In this document: positions 1 to 8,283 of the stretch, one piece after another | Numbering within the stretch: position 1 is the first letter of the stretch | Layout of the letters: every line of letters starts with the position of its first letter | NCBI GenBank assembly: GCA_015689745.1 | Contig: WVSO01000027.1 | Location: 1 to 39,100 of the forward strand | DNA from: Rhodobacterales bacterium HKCCSP123 | Lineage (GTDB): Bacteria; Pseudomonadota; Alphaproteobacteria; Rhodobacterales; Rhodobacteraceae | Length of the DNA: 39,100 nt | Reading direction: 5' to 3' | Program-made: the position numbers and the translations under genes | Notes under the pieces: generated by a model | What the model saw: the letters and a program-made list of their open reading frames with translations, nothing else | Told to the model about the DNA's origin: nothing | The model's database searches: none

Positions 1-58
1 GGATCACCGCGCGGTCGGTCGCGTGCCCCTTGCCGGTGAAGGCGAGCGAGCCGTGCAT
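1..58 (-). pseudogene. Fragment of L-serine dehydratase (SdaA-like), core segment only
   Basis: Read on the minus strand from position 58 to 1, the sequence encodes MHGSLAFTGKGHATDRAVI, which matches the conserved GSL-x-x-TGKGH-x-TD segment of the beta domain of iron-sulfur L-serine dehydratases (serine to pyruvate plus ammonia). Upstream on this strand the frame meets a TGA at positions 62-64, and no serine dehydratase sequence is recognisable past about position 60. The opposite strand soon becomes the 3' end of dusB. The piece therefore looks like the broken end of an sdaA gene joined to dusB by rearrangement, or by a chimeric assembly at the window edge. The motif match is strong for its length, but 19 residues is short. 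Confidence 0.5.
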
Positions 59-251
59 CGATCACCTGCTGTGTGGAACCCGCCCGCCGCGTGCCATGTC
101 GGTCGCGCGCAAGCACCTCGGCTGGTACATGGACGAGGCCGGGACCGGTGCCGTGCTGCGCCGGCGCATCCTGACCTCGCGCGATCCCGCCGAGGTCATC
201 GCGCTCCTGCCCGAGGCGCTGAGCGTCCCGGCCCAGAGGGATGCGGCATGA
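3..251 (+). CDS. dusB: tRNA-dihydrouridine synthase DusB (NifR3), C-terminal end, partial
   Basis: DusB reduces uridines in the D-loop of tRNA with FMN and NADPH. Only the C-terminal part is in the window: the segment VARKHLGWYMDEAG (about positions 102-143) is the family's conserved helical-domain signature, followed by LRRRILTSRDPAEVIALLP. The frame is open from position 3, but residues before about position 93 do not look like DusB, and the first 58 bases carry an antisense serine dehydratase segment, so the recognisable gene starts inside the window at a probable junction. The TGA stop (249-251) overlaps the ntrB ATG (248-250) in an ATGA arrangement, which implies translational coupling. 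dusB (nifR3) ahead of ntrBC is the known order in Rhodobacter capsulatus and relatives. Confidence 0.75.
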   Translation: MTARSVACPLPVKASEPCIDHLLCGTRPPRAMSVARKHLGWYMDEAGTGAVLRRRILTSRDPAEVIALLPEALSVPAQRDAA

Positions 252-1330
252 CCCAGGTGACCTCGAGCCTCTGGGCCTCGCTGCCCATTCCTGCGCTGAT
301 CTGCGACGCCGAGGACCGGATCATCGACGTGAACCCTGCCGCCGAGACCTTTCTCAATGCCTCGAGGAAGGGGCTCGACGGCAGCCCGATCTGGGACAAG
401 ATCTTTGTCGATGCGCCGCTCGAGGAGGCCTTTGCCCGTGTTCGCGACGGGGCCGCGCCGCTGTTCGTGAACGCGGTCGATGTGGGCACCGGAAACCGCA
501 AGCCGGCCTCCTGCGACGTGCAGATCGCGCCGCTTGCGGACAAGCCCGACCATGTCCTCGTGCTGCTCGAGAATCGCGAGCTTGCAGGGCGCTTCGACAG
601 GGCGATGTCGTCGAAGACGGCGGCGAAATCGGCCATCGGCATGGCCGAGATGCTGGCCCACGAGATCAAGAATCCCCTGGCGGGCATCACCGGCGCGGCG
701 CAGCTCATCTCGATGAACGCCAGCGGCGAGGACCGCGAGCTGACCGACCTCATCGTCGAGGAGACGCGGCGCATCCTCAAGCTGCTGGGCCAGGTCGAGG
801 AATTCGGCAATGTCCGCCCGCCCGACCGGCGCGCGGTCAACATCCATGACGTGTTGGACCGCGCGCGGAAATCGGCGACCATCGGCTTCGCCGCGCACAT
901 GAAGATCGAGGACGACTACGACCCCTCGCTGCCGCCCACCTGGGCCGATCCCGACCAGCTGCAGCAGGTGTTCCTGAACCTGCTGAAGAACGCGGCCGAG
1001 GCCGGGCGCACGGGCGGAACGATCCGGCTCAGGACCTTCTACGAGCTCTCGCTCAAGGTGCGGCGCAAGGACGGGTCGGGCGGCGCCGTGCCGCTGCAGG
1101 TCGAGGTGATCGACGACGGCCCCGGCATTCCGCCCGACATCGCCCGCGACCTCTTCGAGCCTTTCGTCTCGGGGCGCGAGAACGGCACGGGCCTCGGCCT
1201 GGCGCTGGTGAGCAAGATCATCGCGGATCACGACGGCTGGATCGCCGTCGACTCGGTGCCGGGACGCACCGTGTTCCGCGTTTCCCTACCCATTGCGCCC
1301 AAGGAGGCGCAGCAATCCGGAGCAGACTGA
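248..1330 (+). CDS. ntrB: Nitrogen regulation sensor histidine kinase NtrB
   Basis: Cytosolic sensor kinase/phosphatase (360 aa) that phosphorylates NtrC under nitrogen limitation, in other bacteria under control of the PII protein. Residues about 10-115 form a PAS domain (IPALICDAEDRIIDVNPAAE). The H-box AHEIKNPLAGITGA carries the phospho-acceptor His138. The ATP-binding domain shows the N box (NLLKNAAEA), G1 (DDGPGIP), F box and G2 (GTGLGLALV). No membrane segment is visible, as expected for NtrB. The start at 248 is chosen because the protein begins directly before the PAS domain and its ATG overlaps the dusB stop; the same frame is open further upstream but that part is a dusB shadow. ntrC follows after three bases. 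Confidence 0.95.
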   Translation: MTQVTSSLWASLPIPALICDAEDRIIDVNPAAETFLNASRKGLDGSPIWDKIFVDAPLEEAFARVRDGAAPLFVNAVDVGTGNRKPASCDVQIAPLADKPDHVLVLLENRELAGRFDRAMSSKTAAKSAIGMAEMLAHEIKNPLAGITGAAQLISMNASGEDRELTDLIVEETRRILKLLGQVEEFGNVRPPDRRAVNIHDVLDRARKSATIGFAAHMKIEDDYDPSLPPTWADPDQLQQVFLNLLKNAAEAGRTGGTIRLRTFYELSLKVRRKDGSGGAVPLQVEVIDDGPGIPPDIARDLFEPFVSGRENGTGLGLALVSKIIADHDGWIAVDSVPGRTVFRVSLPIAPKEAQQSGAD

Positions 1331-1333
1331 CCC

Positions 1334-2722
<1,389 letters not shown>

Positions 2723-2792
2723 ACCCGCAACAGTCGCGTGGCCTGCGGGAGACAACCCGCGACCAGTCACGCAACAGGTGGGGGAGCAGCCC

Positions 2793-5042
2793 GTGGACGA
2801 TCCCGCGGACAGGCAGGTTGCCGGACCGCTCGACCGGGTCTGGCGCATCAAGGACGATCCGAACGTGCGCAGCGCGGCCACCCTTGGCCTCGTCCTGCTG
2901 GGGCCGGTTCTGGCGCTCCTGACCTTCCTCGTTCTCGGGCCGCTGTCGGATCTGGCCGATGCGCCCGGCCTCAGGCTGATCATTCTCGCCGACCTGGTCT
3001 ACATCCTGGTCGTCGCGGCGCTCGTCCTGCGCGAGGTCGCCCGGATCGTTGCCTCTCGCCGGGCGCGCTCTGCCGGTTCCAGGCTGCATCTGCGGCTGAC
3101 CGGCGTCTTCACCATCGTGGCGCTCGTGCCCACGATCCTGGTGGCTGTCTTCGCCACCATCACGGTGAACATGGGACTCGAAGGCTGGTTTTCGGACCGG
3201 GTGTCGCGCGCGCTCGGGAATTCCGTGGATGCGGCCGCCGCCTACAGCCAGGAACACCGTGACGACCTGTCGACCGACACCATCGCGCTGGCGAATTTTC
3301 TCAACCTGAACCGGCGTGCGGTCGTCCTCTTCAGCGACGGCGACCTGCGCCAGCTTCTGAGCCAGGGACAGGCGCGCATCCAGCGCGGGCTGAAGGAGGC
3401 CTTCGTCATCGACGGCGCCGGCGAAATCCGGGCACGGGGCGAATCGAGCTACCTGTTCGATTACGAGCGCCCGACCTCCGCGCAGCTGGCCGAGGCGCTC
3501 GACGGCGGGCTGGTCCTGACCGAGGATCGCGAGCAGAACGAGTTTCGCGCGCTCCTGCGGCTCAGCGCCTTTCCCGACCGGTATCTCTATGTCAGCCGCG
3601 AGGTCGACGGCGAGATCCTCGCCCTGCTCGACGAGACCCAGCAGACCGTCCAACTCTACCGGCAGCTCGAGTCGGACCGGGGACGGGTGCTCTTCGAGTT
3701 CGGCCTGCTCTATCTCGGCTTCGCGATCATCATGGTGCTCGCCGCGATCTGGCTGGGCCTGTGGTTCGCCGAGCGGCTGTCGCGCCCCGTGGGCCAGTTG
3801 GCCGGTGCCGCGCAGCGGGTCGGGACGGGCGATCTCGAGGTGCGCGTGCCCGAAGAACGCAGCGATGACGAGATCGCCATGCTCGGGCGGCTCTTCAACC
3901 AGATGACCCGGCAACTGAAGGGCCAGCGCGACGCGCTGATCGAGCAGAATGACGCCACCGAGGCGCGGCGGCGGCTCTTCGACAGCGTTCTGTCCTCGGT
4001 GACGGCGGGGGTGATCGGCCTGAACGAGGCGGGCCGCGTGGATTTCATGAACCGCTCCGCGCTGCGCCTGCTGCAACTCATCGAGCAGCGCGACAGCGGT
4101 CTCAGCCTGTCGGCCGCGGTGCCCGAGTTCGCGGCGCTCTTCGAGCGGCTCCAGAAATCCACCGCCGAGGCGGTGCAGGAAGAGATCAAGCTGACGCGGA
4201 GCGGCAAGCAGGAAAGCCTGCTCGTGCGCATGGCCACGCGGCGCAACGCGGACGGTCGTCTCGAGGGCTACGTGGTGGCCTTCGACGATGTGACCCAGCT
4301 GGTCAGCGCGCAGCGCATGGCCGCATGGGGCGACGTGGCGCGCCGCATTGCCCACGAGATCAAGAATCCGCTCACCCCGATCCAGCTCTCTGCCGAGCGC
4401 ATAAACCGCAGGTATTCCAGGGAGTTGGAGGGCGAAGAGAAGGAAAAGCTCGAAGAGCTGACCGGTATCATCGTGCGCCAGACCAACGACCTGCGGCGGA
4501 TCGTGGACGAATTCTCGAAATTCGCCCGGATGCCGGAACCCGAGACGCGGGTCGAGGACCTTGCGAAGCTGTTCCGCGACGCGATCACGCTGCAGCGCGC
4601 GGGCCAGCCGGCGGTGCGCTTCGCCTTCGACATTCCCGACGCGCCCGTGATGGCCGAGTTGGACGCGACCATGATCGGCCAGGCCTTCACGAACCTGTTG
4701 AAGAACGGCGGGGAAGCCATTGAAAGCCTGCAGGAAAAGGGCGCGCCGGCCGGGCATGAGCCGCAGTTGCGCGGCGCGCTCCGGGTGGAAAACGGGATGG
4801 CGGTGATCACCATCGCCGACAACGGTATCGGCTTGCCGGCCGACCGGGCCAAACTGTTCGAGCCCTATGTCACGACCCGCGAGAAGGGCACCGGGCTGGG
4901 CCTGCCCATCGTCAAGAAGATCATTGAGGAACACGGAGGGACGCTGGAGCTGAGGGACGCCGCACCATTCGAGGATGGCGCGCATCCCGGGGCCGAGGCC
5001 TGCATTACCCTGCCGATCTTGCCGCACGGAGAGACAGCATGA
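2793..5042 (+). CDS. ntrY: Nitrogen/redox sensor histidine kinase NtrY
   Basis: Membrane sensor kinase (749 aa from this start) paired with NtrX. Hydrophobic segments at about residues 28-50, 58-80, 103-126 and 303-325 place a sensor region of about 175 residues outside the cytoplasm. A HAMP domain (about 326-378), a PAS domain (about 392-500), an H-box AHEIKNPLTPIQLSAERI with His521, and an ATPase domain (NLLKNGGEA, DNGIGLP, GTGLGLPIV) follow. I prefer the GTG at 2793 because GGGGAG (2781-2786) lies six bases upstream; an in-frame GTG at 2778 has no such site. The stop overlaps the ntrX ATG (ATGA). NtrYX systems are linked to nitrate and redox responses and to cell-envelope control in alphaproteobacteria. 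Confidence 0.93.
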   Translation: MDDPADRQVAGPLDRVWRIKDDPNVRSAATLGLVLLGPVLALLTFLVLGPLSDLADAPGLRLIILADLVYILVVAALVLREVARIVASRRARSAGSRLHLRLTGVFTIVALVPTILVAVFATITVNMGLEGWFSDRVSRALGNSVDAAAAYSQEHRDDLSTDTIALANFLNLNRRAVVLFSDGDLRQLLSQGQARIQRGLKEAFVIDGAGEIRARGESSYLFDYERPTSAQLAEALDGGLVLTEDREQNEFRALLRLSAFPDRYLYVSREVDGEILALLDETQQTVQLYRQLESDRGRVLFEFGLLYLGFAIIMVLAAIWLGLWFAERLSRPVGQLAGAAQRVGTGDLEVRVPEERSDDEIAMLGRLFNQMTRQLKGQRDALIEQNDATEARRRLFDSVLSSVTAGVIGLNEAGRVDFMNRSALRLLQLIEQRDSGLSLSAAVPEFAALFERLQKSTAEAVQEEIKLTRSGKQESLLVRMATRRNADGRLEGYVVAFDDVTQLVSAQRMAAWGDVARRIAHEIKNPLTPIQLSAERINRRYSRELEGEEKEKLEELTGIIVRQTNDLRRIVDEFSKFARMPEPETRVEDLAKLFRDAITLQRAGQPAVRFAFDIPDAPVMAELDATMIGQAFTNLLKNGGEAIESLQEKGAPAGHEPQLRGALRVENGMAVITIADNGIGLPADRAKLFEPYVTTREKGTGLGLPIVKKIIEEHGGTLELRDAAPFEDGAHPGAEACITLPILPHGETA

Positions 5043-6442
5043 GCGACATTCTGGTCGTCGACGACGAGCGCGATATCCGCGAATTGATTTGCGACATTCT
5101 GCAGGACGAGGGGTATTCCACCCGGATGGCCGGCAACTCGGATCAATGCATGGCCGAGCTGAACAGGGCCGCGCCGGGGCTGATGATCCTTGATATCTGG
5201 CTCAAGGACAGCAACATGGACGGGATCGACATCCTGTCCCATGTCAAGCGCGACAATCCCGAGGTGCCGGTGGTCATCATCTCGGGCCACGGCAACATCG
5301 AGATCGCGGTCGCGGCGATCAAGCAGGGCGCCTACGACTTCATCGAGAAGCCCTTCAACATCGACCAGCTCCTCGTCGTGATCCGCCGCGCGATGGAGGC
5401 CTCGCGCCTGCGTCGCGAGAACGCCGCGCTGCGCCGGCAGGATGTGCGCGAGGCCGAGATGATCGGCGGCGGCGCGGCCTTCCGCATGATGAAATCGCAG
5501 CTCGACAAGGTCACGAAGTCGAACGGTCGCGTGATGCTGACCGGCGGCCCCGGTTCCGGCAAGGAGGTGGCCGCGCGCTACATCCACGCCCAGTCCAACC
5601 GCGCCGATGCGCCCTTCGTCGTCGTCTCCTCCGCCTCGATCCAGCCCGACGAGATGGAGGTGCAGCTCTTCGGCCGCGAAAGCGCCGAGCGGGGCGTGGA
5701 GCAGGGCCTTCTCGAACAGGCCCACGGCGGCGTGATCTATTTCGACGAGGTCGCCGACATGCCCCTCGGGACCCAGTCGAAGATCCTGCGTGTGCTGGTG
5801 GACCAGAGCTTCACCCGCGTGGGCGGAACGGCCAAGGTCCGCGTCGACCTGCGGGTCATTTCCTCGACCTCCCGCGATTTGTCCTCGGAGATCGGCGAGG
5901 GCCGCTTCCGCGAGGAGCTGTTCCATCGTCTGAACGTCGTTCCGATCGAGGTGCCGAGCCTCGAGGACAGGCGCGACGACATCCCTGAGCTTGCCCGCCA
6001 TTTCATCGCCGAGTTCAACCGCGAGCAGGGCCTGCCCCTGCGCGCGCTCGGCGAGGATGCCGTGGCGATCCTGCAGACGATGCGCTGGCCCGGAAACGTC
6101 CGGCAGCTCAGGAACGTGATCGAGCGGGTCCTGATCCTGGGCGACAGCAACGGTCCTATCGAGGCGGGCGACCTGCCGGGACAGACCGAGACCGGGAGCG
6201 AGGAGGAGGAGGGCATCGCGCTCTCGGCGCGGCTGACCACGTTGCCGCTGCGCGAGGCGCGCGAGCTCTTCGAGCGGCAATATCTCATGGCGCAGATCAA
6301 CCGCTTCGGTGGCAACATCAGCCGCACGGCCAGTTTCGTCGGCATGGAGCGCAGTGCGCTGCACCGCAAGCTGAAGTCGCTGGGGGTCGTCACCTCGGCG
6401 AAATCCGGCGCCCGCATCGCGCAGATGGACGACGAGGAGTGA
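5039..6442 (+). CDS. ntrX: Response regulator NtrX
   Basis: Partner of NtrY (467 aa). The receiver domain (1-120) has Asp8/Asp9, phospho-site Asp52 (LMILDIW) and Lys104 (EKPF). The AAA+ domain has Walker A GGPGSGKE (169-176) and Walker B-like IYFDEVADM. The region of the GAFTGA loop reads LFGRESAERGVEQGLLEQ, so the sigma-54 contact motif is missing, as is usual for alphaproteobacterial NtrX. A Fis-type helix-turn-helix ends the protein (GGNISRTASFVGMERSALHRKLKSL). The ATG overlaps the ntrY stop. In many relatives trkA and hfq follow; here the next gene, 21 bases on, is an unrelated lipoprotein on the other strand. Confidence 0.95.
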   Translation: MSDILVVDDERDIRELICDILQDEGYSTRMAGNSDQCMAELNRAAPGLMILDIWLKDSNMDGIDILSHVKRDNPEVPVVIISGHGNIEIAVAAIKQGAYDFIEKPFNIDQLLVVIRRAMEASRLRRENAALRRQDVREAEMIGGGAAFRMMKSQLDKVTKSNGRVMLTGGPGSGKEVAARYIHAQSNRADAPFVVVSSASIQPDEMEVQLFGRESAERGVEQGLLEQAHGGVIYFDEVADMPLGTQSKILRVLVDQSFTRVGGTAKVRVDLRVISSTSRDLSSEIGEGRFREELFHRLNVVPIEVPSLEDRRDDIPELARHFIAEFNREQGLPLRALGEDAVAILQTMRWPGNVRQLRNVIERVLILGDSNGPIEAGDLPGQTETGSEEEEGIALSARLTTLPLREARELFERQYLMAQINRFGGNISRTASFVGMERSALHRKLKSLGVVTSAKSGARIAQMDDEE

Positions 6443-6463
6443 CGGCGGGCTTGCCGGGGGGGC

Positions 6464-6925
6464 TCAGAGCGGGTTGACGACCATGGTCTGCCCGCCGCCC
6501 GCGGGCCGGTACAGGCAGGTGGCCTCGGTCAGGGGCGCCATCACGAGGCTGGGCCGGACCGCGCTGTCGCGGTCGCAGAAGGGCAGGCCGACGCGGGCAT
6601 AGCCGCGCTCGCCCATGCAGCCCCGCGTGGCGCTGCGTCGGGGGTCGGAATTGGCATCGACGGTATAGGGCTCTCCGCCTTCGAACCTGCCCGGCACGAC
6701 GCTGCAGTCGCCCGCCTCGGTGCAGACGTAGTCCGCAGGCACGTAGATGCGCGGGGTGTAGCGGATCTCGGTCCGGGCCGGGTACTCGCGCAGCGCCTGC
6801 GCCTCGCATTGGGCGAGATCGGCGGCGCGCGTCGGAAGATCCACGCCCTCGGCATAGTAGACGGTCGTCGCCTCGCAGGCCGCGAGCGCCATTGCTGCCA
6901 TCAGCACGACAAGGATTGGGCGCAT
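6464..6925 (-). CDS. Small putative lipoprotein, function unknown
   Basis: A 153-residue protein with a lipoprotein signal: MRP, a hydrophobic stretch, then the lipobox LAAC with Cys17 as the lipidation site. Six further cysteines (40, 68, 74, 103, 117, 137) suggest three disulfides in a periplasmic or outer-membrane-anchored domain. The mature part contains EYPARTEIRYTPRIYVPADYVC and has no family signature I recognise. It converges with ntrX (21-base gap) and sits 65 bases downstream of the P450 gene on the same strand, so it may share its transcript. The call rests on the signal and lipobox; the function is open. Confidence 0.75.
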   Translation of the reverse strand: MRPILVVLMAAMALAACEATTVYYAEGVDLPTRAADLAQCEAQALREYPARTEIRYTPRIYVPADYVCTEAGDCSVVPGRFEGGEPYTVDANSDPRRSATRGCMGERGYARVGLPFCDRDSAVRPSLVMAPLTEATCLYRPAGGGQTMVVNPL

Positions 6926-6990
6926 CAGCGTCCCCTGATCTTACGATCCCCGGGGAAGACGCTAGCGGGGCCGGGGCAATCTGTCCAGCG

Positions 6991-8169
6991 TCAGCTTGTG
7001 ACCATTAGCCGTTCAAGCCCATGGAAATGATAGATATTCGAATAGCGCGGGGGCGAGGCGAGGCGCAGGCCCGGATGGGTCTCGAAGAGGATCGGGAGGG
7101 CGATCTGCAATTCGAGCCGGGCAAGCGGCGCACCGACGCAGAAATGCAGTCCCGCGCCGAAGGCGAGGTTGGCGGGCCCGTCGCTCCGGTCCGGTAAGAA
7201 CCGGGCCGCATCGGCGTAGACGCTCTCGTCCCGTCCGGCCGAGGCGAGCAGCAGCCCCACCTCGTCTCCGCGGCGGAAGCCGTGACCGAAGAGCGTGACA
7301 TCCTCGTAGGCGGTGCGCGTGAAAAGATGGAGGGGCGGGTCGAAGCGCAGCACCTCCTCGACCAGCGGCGCTGGGTCGGGACCGGGCCGCGCGCCGGTCT
7401 CGAGGCAGAGCCTGATGCCGTTGCCCATGGTGTGAACGGTCGCCTCGTGGCCCGCGTTCAGAAGCAGGATGCAGGTGGTGATCAGCTCGTCCGTGGTCAG
7501 CTTCTCGCCCGCCTCCTCGGCGGCGATCAGCGCCGTGATCAGGTCGTCGCGCGGATCGCTGCGGCGGTGCTCGACGTAGTCGCGCATGAAGCCTGCGAAG
7601 GCCCCGGTGGCGGCGACGGCCTCGTCCTCTTCGCGCCGCGTGCGGCGGGCCTGGTACATCTGCACCATCGCGTTCGACCAGCGCAGGAGGTCCGGCGCCA
7701 TCTCCTCGGGGACACCAAGGAGCCGCGCGATGACGATGACGGGGATGGGCCGGCAGAAAGCATCGAGCAGGTCGGTCTCGCCCGGGCCGATGCCGGCGGC
7801 GAGCGCGCGGGAGAGCTGCGCGATCTCGGGCGCGAGCGCCTGGATCCGGCGCGAGGTGAAGGCGCGCAGGACGAGGCTGCGCAGGCGCGTGTGGCGCGGC
7901 GGCTCGAGCTCGAGCATCGAGTGCGCCTCGACCGCGTAGAAGGGTGCCAGGTGGTCGGGGATGTCCGGCCGTTCGATCGGCTCGCGCCCGAAGCGGCGGT
8001 CGCGGAGGATCGTGTTGACGGCGGCATGGGTGGTGGCCATCGGCATCCCGTACTCGTCCCAGTGAACCAGGGCGCCGGCGGCGCGGGCGCGGGCGTAGAA
8101 CGGGTAGGGGTCCTGGACGAAGGCGGGATCGGTGGGGGATTGGGACAGGCGCTGCATGCTGCGCGTCAT
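6991..8169 (-). CDS. Cytochrome P450
   Basis: Soluble bacterial P450 (392 aa), a heme monooxygenase that needs electrons from a ferredoxin or similar partner. Visible motifs: I-helix LLLNAGHEATVHT (about 235-247), K-helix EEVLRFD (the E-x-x-R motif), and the heme loop FGAGLHFCVGAPLARLE with the axial ligand Cys344. The I-helix has AGHEAT rather than the commoner AGHET, with the threonine displaced by one residue, a variant seen in many bacterial P450s. No ferredoxin, ferredoxin reductase or pathway gene is adjacent, so the substrate cannot be inferred. A 13-bp inverted repeat lies 64-98 bases upstream of the start and could be an operator. Confidence 0.93.
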   Translation of the reverse strand: MTRSMQRLSQSPTDPAFVQDPYPFYARARAAGALVHWDEYGMPMATTHAAVNTILRDRRFGREPIERPDIPDHLAPFYAVEAHSMLELEPPRHTRLRSLVLRAFTSRRIQALAPEIAQLSRALAAGIGPGETDLLDAFCRPIPVIVIARLLGVPEEMAPDLLRWSNAMVQMYQARRTRREEDEAVAATGAFAGFMRDYVEHRRSDPRDDLITALIAAEEAGEKLTTDELITTCILLLNAGHEATVHTMGNGIRLCLETGARPGPDPAPLVEEVLRFDPPLHLFTRTAYEDVTLFGHGFRRGDEVGLLLASAGRDESVYADAARFLPDRSDGPANLAFGAGLHFCVGAPLARLELQIALPILFETHPGLRLASPPRYSNIYHFHGLERLMVTS

Positions 8170-8232
8170 GCCATGCCGCAGCGCGCCGGGCCAGCGTCGG
8201 AATGCGTATTTCGGGAAAGGTGAAGGGCAGGG

Positions 8233-8267
8233 TGGCGCGTTAACCTTGCTGCGGGGTTAACGCGCCA
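8233..8267. repeat. Perfect 13-bp inverted repeat between TRAP permease end and P450 start
   Basis: TGGCGCGTTAACC (8233-8245) and GGTTAACGCGCCA (8255-8267) are exact reverse complements with a 9-base loop. Both genes lie on the minus strand, so the repeat is downstream of the permease (stop at 8284) and 64-98 bases upstream of the P450 ATG. No T-run follows on the minus strand, which argues against a classic terminator. It may end or stabilise the transporter mRNA, or be a dimeric regulator's operator for the P450 gene. Confidence 0.55.
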
Positions 8268-8283
8268 TCCGGAGGGGCGGGGC

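Noticed and set aside
8233-8267. CtrA box in the dyad (TTAA ... TTAA)
   Set aside because: The two TTAA cores are 13 bases apart, not seven.
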